Below are positions 44,909 through 51,656 of a stretch of DNA of 64,000 nucleotides, one piece after another. The stretch is from an uncultured Brevibacillus sp. (lineage in GTDB: Bacteria; Bacillota; Bacilli; Brevibacillales; Brevibacillaceae), in NCBI RefSeq assembly GCF_947502445.1, contig NZ_CANMZW010000005.1, positions 205,105 through 269,104 of the forward strand, written 5' to 3'. The position numbers and the translations under genes were made by a program. Numbering within the stretch: the first letter of the stretch is position 1; each line of letters begins with the position of its first letter. Below the pieces are notes generated by a model, which saw only the letters and a list, made by a program, of their open reading frames with translations, made no database searches and was not told where the DNA came from.

Positions 44909-45059
44909 AGAAAAACTGCTGGGCCCATCCATTCCCTCTTTACCGGACATACGGAAAAAGGGAATGGATGGAGCACAGCAGTTAATCAGTCAGGCAGGTT
45001 CGCTACCTCAGCATTAACGAGCAAGTGTTCATTATATTCAGGTAGGGAAGCAAATGAAC
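44909..45059 (-). promoter_or_regulatory. Conserved leader with terminator upstream of the OxlT-like gene (riboswitch candidate 2)
   Basis: On the minus strand: GTTCATT/AATGAAC stem (45027-45059), then GTTAAT...ATTAAC (44981-45018) enclosing the hairpin core AGGTAGCGAACCTGCC (44993-45008), then a very strong terminator (AACTGCTG...CAGCAGTT with a long CCATCCATTCCCT stem, 44909-44983). The ATTAAC strand overlaps the terminator's AACTGCTG arm by three bases, so the two structures compete. The core matches the leader of the FdhF-type gene. Confidence 0.62.
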
Positions 45060-45136
45060 CGGTGACAGGGTCGCTGTTCCGTGCAGATTTGTCCCACCAT
45101 ATTCAATTTAAATAGATTTCGGTTCATAAAAAAATT

Positions 45137-45184
45137 TTGTGATGGAATTACCTCACATAGTATAGTACCATGTAAGCGCTCACT
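45137..45184 (+). promoter_or_regulatory. fdhD promoter with overlapping cre (CcpA) site
   Basis: TTGTGA (45137-45142) and TATAGT (45161-45166) with an 18-base spacer form a promoter. TGTAAGCGCTCACT (45171-45184) matches the CcpA consensus TGWAARCGYTWNCW at 13 of 14 positions and covers the predicted start, a repressing position. Confidence 0.65.
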
Positions 45185-45218
45185 CGACAATAAGTTCCTT
45201 TGAAACAAGGAGGTCGTC

Positions 45219-46016
45219 ATGTCAGGACTAACAAAAACCATCCGTCGCAGCGTACTTAAAATAGATGCTGACAAGCACATTTGGGAAGACGATGAAATCG
45301 TAACAGAATATCCTCTGACCATTTTTCTAGGCGATGAGGAATTTGCCACGATCGTCTGTACTCCCGCTGATCTGGAAGAAATGGTGATCGGTTTTTTGGC
45401 AGCAGAAGGAGCTATTCAATCGTATGCGGAGATCAAGCAGCTTACCATCGACGAAGCACAGGGCTTCGCCTACGTTGATTTGCATAAGGAAACGATCTTG
45501 TCGCAAAGCTTTTATTCAAAGCGACGCATTACTTCCTGCTGTGGAAAAAGCCGGCAGTCTTTTTACTTTTTCAGCGATGCCCGTACCGCTAAGCCTGTAG
45601 CAGGCACTGCCACTGCCACACCGGCTGCGTGCATTCAGCTGATGAAGGAGCTGCAGGCGTCTTCTTCCATCCACAAACAAACGGGTGGCGTGCATAATGC
45701 TGCGCTGTGCACATCCGATCACCTGCTCTTGCAATACTCGGACATCGGTCGGCATAATGCGCTGGATAAAATCTATGGATACTGTCTACGTGAAAATATC
45801 ACCACAGCTGACAAGATTCTTGTTTTTAGCGGGCGCATTTCTTCCGAGGTTTTACTAAAAGCGGCGAAAATTGGAGCCGGCATCATCCTATCCAAATCGG
45901 CGCCGACGGATCTGGCACTCCAGCTGGCCGATGAACTGAACATCACGGCTGTAGGGTTTGTCCGTAACAACAAGATGAACGTGTATACACAAGCAGAGCG
46001 AATCATTGTTTCCTGA
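45219..46016 (+). CDS. fdhD: Formate dehydrogenase accessory sulfurtransferase FdhD
   Basis: This protein transfers sulfur to the molybdenum cofactor of formate dehydrogenase. The 265 residues carry the family signatures: TEYPLTIFLGDEEFATIVCTP, DLEEMVIGFLAAEGAIQS, the sulfur-loop RRITSCCGKSR (the pair here is CC rather than CxxC), GGVHNAALC, IGRHNALDKIYGYCL and VFSGRISSEVLLKAAKIGA. AAGGAGG lies 7 bases before the ATG. It is divergent from the OxlT-like gene and convergent with mobA. A cre site over its start predicts repression when preferred sugars are present. Its partner is presumably the FdhF-type enzyme 2.3 kb away. Confidence 0.93.
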   Translation: MSGLTKTIRRSVLKIDADKHIWEDDEIVTEYPLTIFLGDEEFATIVCTPADLEEMVIGFLAAEGAIQSYAEIKQLTIDEAQGFAYVDLHKETILSQSFYSKRRITSCCGKSRQSFYFFSDARTAKPVAGTATATPAACIQLMKELQASSSIHKQTGGVHNAALCTSDHLLLQYSDIGRHNALDKIYGYCLRENITTADKILVFSGRISSEVLLKAAKIGAGIILSKSAPTDLALQLADELNITAVGFVRNNKMNVYTQAERIIVS

Positions 46017-46023
46017 TCATAGC

Positions 46024-46060
46024 TAAAACGGGATATGCTTAGCGCTCTCCCGTTTTTCTC
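46024..46060. terminator. Shared terminator of fdhD and mobA
   Basis: AACGGGA pairs with TCCCGTT, followed by TTTTCTCTTTTTC on the plus strand and A4 on the left. The mobA stop codon lies inside it. Confidence 0.75.
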
Positions 46061-46656
46061 TTTTTCTCCTCGTTTTTCGCTAGCTCATACTCTTCTGGCG
46101 TATTGGCATTAAAAACGGCCCAGTCGTCCAGCAAGCCCTCTGGAGTTTTGCGCAGCCGCAGCTTGTCCAATGTAGCCATAAGCCTCAGCTCGTTCTGTTG
46201 CAAAGCCTGCTCCCAACATGCTTGTGACCTCCTATGATAGACAGCACACAGTGGATGAAGCCTTCCATTCACCTGCGCTACTACGACGTCCCATTCGCAC
46301 TGGCCATTCGCATAGGCAATTAATTTATTCATTTGCTCTCGGTCCATAAACGGAAGATCACAGGATAGGACCAGCAGCATCTCTTCCTGACAGATGCGAA
46401 AGGCAGTGACAAGACCGCTGATTGGGCCAGCTGACGGAACGAGATCTGGTGTGATTTTTACACCTGCTGCGTGCCTTATTTCCGCAGGTAAGCGCTCCGG
46501 ATGGTTGGTTATGAGGAGACACTCCATGCCGTCCTGCGTAGCTTCCCTCACCAGCTCTGTAAGAAAGGTCCCCTTTCTCCATGCAAGCAGCTCTTTCGGA
46601 GAACCCATTCGAGTGCTGTTTCCACCTGCCAAAATGACTGCGCTTATTTTTTGCAT
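46039..46656 (-). CDS. mobA: Molybdenum cofactor guanylyltransferase MobA
   Basis: This enzyme transfers GMP from GTP to molybdopterin. The 205 residues contain the nucleotidyl-transferase start ISAVILAGGNSTRMGSPKE (residues 3-21), TPDLVPSAGPISGL, the metal motif VLSCDLPFMDREQM and HPLCAVYHR. The ATG at 46656 has GGGAGG 11 bases upstream; an ATG seven codons earlier contains that site and is rejected. It is convergent with fdhD and shares its terminator. Confidence 0.92.
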   Translation of the reverse strand: MQKISAVILAGGNSTRMGSPKELLAWRKGTFLTELVREATQDGMECLLITNHPERLPAEIRHAAGVKITPDLVPSAGPISGLVTAFRICQEEMLLVLSCDLPFMDREQMNKLIAYANGQCEWDVVVAQVNGRLHPLCAVYHRRSQACWEQALQQNELRLMATLDKLRLRKTPEGLLDDWAVFNANTPEEYELAKNEEKKRKTGER

Positions 46657-46735
46657 GCTCGTTTTGACCTCCCTCATGTCCGCATGTTATCAATCTACTC
46701 CTTCTTACTTTTCCTGTCATGCTCGTCGTTGTCAA

Positions 46736-46766
46736 GGCAAAAGCCCGGACCAAAGCCCGGGCTCAG
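46736..46766 (-). terminator. Intrinsic terminator of the acidic-protein gene
   Basis: AGCCCGG (46742-46748) and CCGGGCT (46757-46763) form a 7-bp stem followed on the minus strand by TTTTGCC. It lies about 110 bases past the stop codon. Confidence 0.6.
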
Positions 46767-46872
46767 CATTTTATTCCATTAGCCAGTTACGGTTGTAGAT
46801 ATCCGCTGATTCTGTGCATCATCAGTTTTGGAGTCAGCGTCGTCTTCAATCTCACAAGCCATCTATCATCAA

Positions 46873-47283
46873 TCAGTCTTCGTCTTCCTCGTCGTCGCCG
46901 TCTTCTTCGTCGCTGTCTTCTTCGTCTTCTTCGTCGCTGTCTTCTTCGTCTTCTTCGTCGCCGTCTTCTTCGTCTTCTACGTCGCCGTCTTCTTCGTCTT
47001 CGTCGCCGTCTTCTTCGTCTTCTTCGTCTTCGTCGTCTTCGTCGTCGCCGTCTTCTTCGTCTTCTTCGTCTTCGTCGTCGCCGTCTTCTTCGTCTTCTTC
47101 GTCTTCGTCGCCGTCTTCTTCGTCGCCGTCTTCTTCGTCTTCGTCGTCGCCGTCTTCTTCGTCTTCGTCGTCGCCGTCTTCTTCGCCTTCGTCGTCGCCG
47201 TCTTCTTCGTCGTCAGATTCGTACTCTTCTTCGTATTCTTCTTCGTCGTCCATTACTTCATCGTCTAATTCTTGAAATTCCAT
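46873..47283 (-). CDS. Extremely acidic Asp/Glu/Gly repeat protein
   Basis: A 136-residue protein. Apart from the first 25 residues (MEFQELDDEVMDDEEEYEEE) it is almost entirely Asp and Glu with regularly placed Gly, in variants of DEEDGDDEDEEDGD, plus a few Ser near the end. No hydrophobic segment is present. GAGGGGGTG lies 8 bases before the ATG, which makes the minus-strand reading the real one; the plus-strand poly-Ser frames have no ribosome site. The DNA is a GAC/GAA microsatellite-like repeat, so length probably varies between strains. It could bind cations or basic proteins; no function is known to me. It is divergent from dps. Confidence 0.6.
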   Translation of the reverse strand: MEFQELDDEVMDDEEEYEEEYESDDEEDGDDEGEEDGDDEDEEDGDDEDEEDGDEEDGDEDEEDEEDGDDEDEEDEEDGDDEDDEDEEDEEDGDEDEEDGDVEDEEDGDEEDEEDSDEEDEEDSDEEDGDDEEDED

Positions 47284-47455
47284 TCTTACACCCCCTCTGC
47301 TCCAAGCTTAATACTATTCATACGGTGGAGTTCTGCATTTTGTTTGGATGGCTGTCCTCTCTCGCCTGCCTGTTTCGAGAAAAATTTTAGCCCGATGTGA
47401 TACTCAAGAACGAGGCAAGCGGGAAAATTCAATTGGATACATCGTTCTTTTCAAG

Positions 47456-47491
47456 TTGACAAAACAAAGCATTAATTTATAATTAGTATCA
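47456..47491 (+). promoter_or_regulatory. dps promoter with PerR-type box
   Basis: TTGACA (47456-47461) and TATAAT (47478-47483), spacing 16, form a consensus promoter. TTATAATTAGTATCA (47477-47491) matches the PerR/Fur-type box TTATAATNATTATAA at 12 of 14 defined positions and covers the -10, so peroxide-responsive repression is likely. Confidence 0.75.
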
Positions 47492-47526
47492 ATAAATAAT
47501 AATTATCAAAAAGGAGATATTCTATT

Positions 47527-47961
47527 ATGGCAACCGTAACTAATCTTGTAAATAAACAAGTAGCAAACTGGACTGTCCTGTACACCAAGCTTCACAATTT
47601 CCACTGGAATGTGAAAGGACCTCACTTTTTTACCTTGCATCAAAAATTCGAAGAGCTGTACACAGAAGCCGCTGGTCATATTGATACGTTGGCAGAGCGT
47701 GTTCTCAGTATCGGCGGTAAGCCAGTTGCTACACTCAGCGCAAGTCTGCAAACCGCAAGCATCGCTGAAGCACAGGGAAATGAATCCGCAGAACAAATGG
47801 TCGAAACGGTTGTTCGTGATTTCGCCATTCTTCTGGAGGAAACAAAGCTTGCCATGGAAGCTGCAGACCAAGCAGGCGATGAAGCTACAGCGGACATACT
47901 CCTCGCGATTCGCAGCGGTTTGGAAAAACACGTATGGATGCTGCAAGCCTTCTTGCAATAA
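47527..47961 (+). CDS. dps: Dps-family ferritin-like DNA-binding protein
   Basis: This protein forms a 12-mer that stores iron using peroxide and protects DNA. The 144 residues carry the intersubunit ferroxidase site: [15 protein letters not shown] (His, residues 22-36) and [19 protein letters not shown] (Glu/Asp). A short N-terminus without long basic tail. AAAAGGAG lies before the ATG. It is monocistronic with a PerR-type box over its promoter, as for mrgA of Bacillus subtilis, and is followed by a strong terminator. Confidence 0.94.
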   Translation: MATVTNLVNKQVANWTVLYTKLHNFHWNVKGPHFFTLHQKFEELYTEAAGHIDTLAERVLSIGGKPVATLSASLQTASIAEAQGNESAEQMVETVVRDFAILLEETKLAMEAADQAGDEATADILLAIRSGLEKHVWMLQAFLQ

Positions 47962-47983
47962 GAAAACTTCTGTATTAGAAAAC

Positions 47984-48016
47984 TTGGCTACGCCAAGCCT
48001 TTTGGCGTAGCCTTAG
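47984..48016 (+). terminator. Intrinsic terminator of dps
   Basis: GGCTACGCC (47986-47994) and GGCGTAGCC (48005-48013) form a perfect 9-bp stem; the T-tail is weak (TTAGTTG). Confidence 0.75.
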
Positions 48017-48063
48017 TTGCACTTATACTATCATCCTTACTAATTTTATACTCTCCGATAGTA

Positions 48064-48102
48064 CAAAAAAGGCGACGTGCTTATGCACGATCGCCTTTTT
48101 TT
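48064..48102. terminator. Bidirectional terminator between dps and rok
   Basis: AAAAAAGGCGA pairs with TCGCCTTTTTTT with an inner CGTGC/GCACG stem. It ends the minus-strand rok transcript and can stop read-through from dps. Confidence 0.9.
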
Positions 48103-48571
48103 ATTCCGCAGGCAGGGAGAAAATCAGCTTTCTTCCGTCCTTTTCGACTTTGACCTGCGGCAAATATTTAAGTGACTTTTGTACCCCGATATACGGGCTT
48201 GCGAACTCCACAGAATGTCTGCGCTTTAACTCATCACAGAGCTCGACTAACGACATAGGGGACATCGTTTCCCTTAACAGGCTGTCAATTTGCTTGGCTA
48301 CCTCTAAATAATCATGACGAACATGCGCCTTTCTTACCTTCATGCGCTTCGTCAGTTCAACCGGAGCTTCTTCCGTAGTAGTTGCCACTTCCTGTGCGTA
48401 CTGGTCTTCCTCGATTCCTTCCTGGGCGTCCATCTCCCGAATTCGACTTAAAATCTGCTTGATGTCTGCGCCAAGCTGCTTGTCCTGGTCTACATATTGC
48501 CTGCGCAGCACCATTCTTTGTTCCAGCAAGGCCTGTAATGTCATTTGCAATGCTTTCCGCTCGTTAAACAT
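48101..48571 (-). CDS. rok: Rok-like repressor/nucleoid-associated protein
   Basis: A 156-residue protein with a two-part Rok layout. The N-terminal coiled coil (MFNERKALQMTLQALLEQ, about 1-50) closely resembles the MFNEREALRLRLEQLN start of Bacillus subtilis Rok as I recall it. A flexible acidic linker (about 52-75) leads to a C-terminal winged helix (about 85-156, ending GRKLIFSLPAE). Rok binds AT-rich DNA and silences acquired and competence genes. The ATG at 48571 has a GGGG 13 bases upstream, so the start rests mainly on homology. An inverted repeat, GGAATTAT/ATAATTCC (48612-48640), in the AT-rich upstream region fits autoregulation. Confidence 0.8.
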   Translation of the reverse strand: MFNERKALQMTLQALLEQRMVLRRQYVDQDKQLGADIKQILSRIREMDAQEGIEEDQYAQEVATTTEEAPVELTKRMKVRKAHVRHDYLEVAKQIDSLLRETMSPMSLVELCDELKRRHSVEFASPYIGVQKSLKYLPQVKVEKDGRKLIFSLPAE

Positions 48572-48741
48572 CGCCTTATGTTTTCCCCTTTGCGATAAAA
48601 GTAGAATTCGTGGAATTATCATTAATAATAATATAATTCCATCAACTTGAAAATGAGGAAAATTAGGCGCACAAACAATGGGCAGCCGCTTATCTTAACA
48701 GTAGGCTTTTCATTTTGAGTAACAGAGGATGTTGTTGCTGG

Positions 48742-49515
48742 ATGGACTTTCATTTAACGATTGTTGGTCTGCTGGTAGGCTTTCTCGTCGGCCTTACCGG
48801 AGTAGGCGGAGCGGCGCTTTTAACTCCCATTCTCATTTTCCTGGGCATTTCGCCTACCATAGCTGTGGGGACCGATCTCGTATATAATTCCATCACCAAA
48901 ATATTTGGTACATGGCAGCACTGGCGCCAAAAAACCGTTCATTTTTCCATTGTCCTCTATCTCGCTATCGGCAGCATCCCTAGTGCTATCGCTGCTGTGA
49001 ATGTCATGAACTGGATTCATCTACACGTTGCTGGCGCCGATCAGATTTTTAAACGCATTCTTGGCTTTGCCCTGATTTTGATCCCTATCGCCATGCTGGT
49101 CAAAAGTATTTTAGACCGTAGAAACCCCCAGCTCAATCGCTGGCAACAAATGCCGATCGTCCAAAAACACTCTATGCTTATTGTCCTTGGAGCCATACTC
49201 GGATTTCTTGTCGGCTTGACCTCGATTGGTAGCGGTTCCTTATTTGCCATCGCACTGATGCATTTTTTCACACTTTCTGGAAAAGAAGTCGTAGGAACCG
49301 ATATCGCTCACGCCTTCTTTCTCACCAGTGCGGCAGGACTTGCCCATATGAGCTTTGGAACCGTTGATTTTCTGACGGTCGTACAGCTCTTGCTCGGTTC
49401 GGTTCCTGGTGTACTGGCGGGGAGCATGCTCTCCTGCAAAGTCCCAACAATCTGGCTCAAATGCGTCATTTCCGTAGTCATTATTATTAGTGGGATCAAG
49501 ATCATCCAGATTTGA
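48742..49515 (+). CDS. TauE/SafE family anion exporter
   Basis: A 257-residue membrane protein with about eight helices, of the sulfite exporter TauE/SafE family. The two family repeats are GLLVGFLVGLTGVGGAALLTPIL near residue 10 and LGAILGFLVGLTSIGSGSLFAIAL near 145, each with the conserved glycines. The cargo may be sulfite, sulfonates or other anions. The start is uncertain: the ATG at 48742 has GAGG 13 bases away, and an upstream TTG (48715) has no ribosome site. It is divergent from rok and ends in a long hairpin (49523-49577). Confidence 0.85.
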   Translation: MDFHLTIVGLLVGFLVGLTGVGGAALLTPILIFLGISPTIAVGTDLVYNSITKIFGTWQHWRQKTVHFSIVLYLAIGSIPSAIAAVNVMNWIHLHVAGADQIFKRILGFALILIPIAMLVKSILDRRNPQLNRWQQMPIVQKHSMLIVLGAILGFLVGLTSIGSGSLFAIALMHFFTLSGKEVVGTDIAHAFFLTSAAGLAHMSFGTVDFLTVVQLLLGSVPGVLAGSMLSCKVPTIWLKCVISVVIIISGIKIIQI

Positions 49516-49520
49516 GCAGG

Positions 49521-49580
49521 AAAAGAGCAGGATACCTGATCCACTTTCAGTTAGAGTCGGGTGGGACTCCTGCTCTTACT
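49521..49580 (+). terminator. Long hairpin after the TauE-type gene
   Basis: AAGAGCAGGA (49523-49532) and TCCTGCTCTT (49568-49577) are perfect 10-bp arms with partial inner pairing (CCACT/GGGTGG). The T-tail is poor. Confidence 0.65.
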
Positions 49581-49659
49581 GCGCCTGTGCCAATTATTCA
49601 TCCATCTTTCTTTCATGAGCCATGATAAAATTGTTTAAAAAGAATATGGGAGGGATTTT

Positions 49660-50205
49660 ATGAAACTAGTAGGACAACGAATATACCTTCGACCTTACAA
49701 GATTTCTGACGCCAGTGAGTTAGCTAACTTACATACGAGAAATCGCAAATTTTTTCAACGAGTTTGCCCAATACTCCCAGAAGCCTTTTATACAGAACAA
49801 CATCAAAGAATGCGCATTGAACGGGTATTAAAAATGACAGATGAAGGGCAAGCATATGCTTTCGGAATCTTCTTAAAAGCAACTGATGAACTTATCGGAG
49901 ACATTTCATTAACTCAAGTTGCCAGGGGAGACGTCCAAAGCTGTTGTACGGGATTTACTTTAGATAAAGAATATAGTGGAAATGGCTATACAACAGAAGC
50001 TCTTCAACTTGTTGTAGACTTTGCTTTTAGAGAATTAAAACTACATAGAATTGAAGCAGGAGCTATGCCTGACAATATAGCATCTATTCGTGTATTGGAA
50101 AAAGTAGGGTTCCAAAAAGAAGGTATCGCTAAAGAAAATCTAAAGATTAATGGCAAATGGACAGATCATCAAATATTAGCTATCATCAACAGCCTGGATG
50201 TGTAA
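49660..50205 (+). CDS. GNAT acetyltransferase, RimJ/RimL type
   Basis: A 181-residue acetyltransferase of the ribosomal-protein type. GQRIYLRPYKISDASELANL opens the fold, YSGNGYTTEALQLVVDFAF (near residue 108) binds acetyl-CoA, and RIEAGAMPDNIASIRVLEKVGFQKEG closes it. Target unknown. GGGAGGG lies 7 bases before the ATG. The gene is more A/T-rich (for example Lys AAA, Ile ATA) than its neighbours, which hints at recent arrival. A hairpin terminator lies at 50237-50273. Confidence 0.85.
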   Translation: MKLVGQRIYLRPYKISDASELANLHTRNRKFFQRVCPILPEAFYTEQHQRMRIERVLKMTDEGQAYAFGIFLKATDELIGDISLTQVARGDVQSCCTGFTLDKEYSGNGYTTEALQLVVDFAFRELKLHRIEAGAMPDNIASIRVLEKVGFQKEGIAKENLKINGKWTDHQILAIINSLDV

Positions 50206-50233
50206 GCTCATTTCACTTTCAAATTGCGATGTG

Positions 50234-50276
50234 AAAGAACCCCAAACGAGTAACTGCTTACTCTTAGGGGGTTCCT
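50234..50276. terminator. Hairpin terminator between two convergent acetyltransferase genes
   Basis: GAACCCC pairs with GGGGTTC with an inner GAGTAA/TTACTC stem. On the minus strand TTCTTTC follows; on the plus strand CTTCC. Confidence 0.65.
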
Positions 50277-50285
50277 TCCTCGCTA

Positions 50286-50765
50286 TTAAAATTTGATCAC
50301 CAAACCGATTTCATCTCCGAACGTATCTCCATTGAGGGTAAAGCCGAGTCTCTTGTAAAATGCAAGCGGGCTGTCTTCTCCCTCGCCACAGCTCGTGACC
50401 AGCTCATTCATCCCCTGTGCTTTGAGCTTATTGATCAGCAAATCAATTGCTTGTTTGCCGTATCCTTTTCCTTGATGCGGTCCCGCTATCATGAAGCGCC
50501 ATAAAAAGGCTCCATCAACATCTATCTCATCATCGTAATCGGAGGCAATATGCAGCATGACAAAGCCAATCGGCTCCTCATCTGCGTAAATCGCTCTGAA
50601 CCACGCCTGCTCTGAAAAATGCGCCTGGGCGATCGACACCGCATTATCTGCCACCATTTTTCGCTGGGCAAAAGAAAGCGTATCGCTCAAATCGCAAATC
50701 GCTAAAACGGTTTTGGCGTCGATTCGGCGAAAATGCACTTCTGGCTGTTTTTCTTGCACGTCCAT
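50286..50765 (-). CDS. GNAT acetyltransferase, spermidine/BltD-like
   Basis: A 159-residue acetyltransferase whose order of motifs resembles spermidine N1-acetyltransferases such as BltD: RRIDAKTVLAICDLS at the N-terminus, EIDVDGAFLWRFMIAGPHQG then KGYGKQAIDLLINKL (acetyl-CoA site near residue 97), and SPLAFYKRLGFTLNGD. With bpsA nearby in the window a polyamine link is tempting but unproven. AGGAGGG lies 6 bases before the ATG. It overlaps the 3' end of the ECF sigma gene by 122 bases in another frame. Confidence 0.83.
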   Translation of the reverse strand: MDVQEKQPEVHFRRIDAKTVLAICDLSDTLSFAQRKMVADNAVSIAQAHFSEQAWFRAIYADEEPIGFVMLHIASDYDDEIDVDGAFLWRFMIAGPHQGKGYGKQAIDLLINKLKAQGMNELVTSCGEGEDSPLAFYKRLGFTLNGDTFGDEIGLVIKF

Positions 50766-51414
50766 CTTGTCCCTCCTGATCCCTTATCCTCTTCAGTACC
50801 TCATCTATGCGTTGCCTTATTCCTGTAGGCAGAGGAGGCATGTACACTAGCTCATGCTCCTCTGATCGATTCGGGTCATCTTCAACTCTCCTTTGCTCAG
50901 TTAGTTCGAGAGACTCTGCCAGCAATGTGCGTGCCCGATGTAACCGGGATTTCACAGTACCCTCAGGGACTTTGATCATGCTGGCAATTCTCTTAATCGG
51001 CAAATCCTGATAATAATGAAGCTGGATCATGACCCGAAGATCGTTTTCCAGGCACGAGACTGCTTCTCTGATCTCAACTGTCTCGTAGGGGACCTTCACG
51101 ACACTTCCCTGTATAATCGCACTTTCGATTAGCCGCATTCGCTTCTGATTACGCAACATATGCATACATTCGTGAATCAGAATACGCAGCAGCCACGTTT
51201 TAAAATGTTCGGGTTCTTTCAGACCTTGAATCGCCCGATACGACTTATAAATCGTTTCCTGGATCGCATCAAAGCAGTCCTCGTCCTGTTTTAGATACAA
51301 CCTGGCCAGCCCGTACAGATTGCGTTCGTAGCGCTTGATTAATCTGGTGAAAGCATCACTGTCGCCGTTCTTGGCACGCAAGACATCCTGTATCGCGTGG
51401 GGTTCGCTGATCAC
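50644..51414 (-). CDS. ECF-type RNA polymerase sigma factor
   Basis: A 256-residue extracytoplasmic-function sigma factor, GTG start with AGGAGG nine bases away. Region 2 is visible (LYGLARLYLKQDEDCFDAIQ, then ETIYKSYRAI, about 35-70), and region 4 has LPIKRIASMIKVPEGTVKSRLHRAR (about 135-160). After about residue 185 the frame continues as an uncommon basic tail (GRARKTARSAFSPNRRQNRF) through the start of the acetyltransferase gene, well past normal ECF length. A change that removed the original stop is one explanation. No anti-sigma gene follows. A TGAACC/CATCTA-type pair upstream (about 51460-51490) could be a self-recognised promoter. Confidence 0.82.
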   Translation of the reverse strand: MISEPHAIQDVLRAKNGDSDAFTRLIKRYERNLYGLARLYLKQDEDCFDAIQETIYKSYRAIQGLKEPEHFKTWLLRILIHECMHMLRNQKRMRLIESAIIQGSVVKVPYETVEIREAVSCLENDLRVMIQLHYYQDLPIKRIASMIKVPEGTVKSRLHRARTLLAESLELTEQRRVEDDPNRSEEHELVYMPPLPTGIRQRIDEVLKRIRDQEGQDGRARKTARSAFSPNRRQNRFSDLRFERYAFFCPAKNGGR

Positions 51415-51583
51415 ATGTCAGAACCTCCTTTGGTTTTTATCGTTTTTCCATACATTAGGTTAGATGGTAGAAAGCGGCGTCTGGTTCACGAGGTTCAAAA
51501 ATTTTTCTATCTTCAATTATATGGTAATCATTTTTAAAGTCTAACTCATGCCAGCCTCGTAGTGCTTGTGAAGATATGGATTG

Positions 51584-51644
51584 TACAAAAAATCCCCCTT
51601 AGAATCGTACGGAAGGTTTCTCCCATGCGGCTCTAAGGGGGACT
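51584..51644 (-). terminator. Intrinsic terminator of the sugar-acid operon
   Basis: CCCCCTTAGA (51594-51603) and TCTAAGGGGG (51632-51641) form a perfect 10-bp stem with inner pairing, followed on the minus strand by T6. Confidence 0.85.
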
Positions 51645-51656
51645 GACTATTCTTGC

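Noticed and set aside
46876..47215. Repetitive tract that at first glance suggests a CRISPR array
   Set aside because: It is a continuous triplet-based microsatellite with no spacers and codes for Asp/Glu/Gly.
46814..47275. Long plus-strand frames rich in Ser, Val/Phe or Leu/Arg across the acidic-protein gene
   Set aside because: They are shadows of the GAC/GAA repeat; none has a ribosome site, while the minus-strand acidic frame does.
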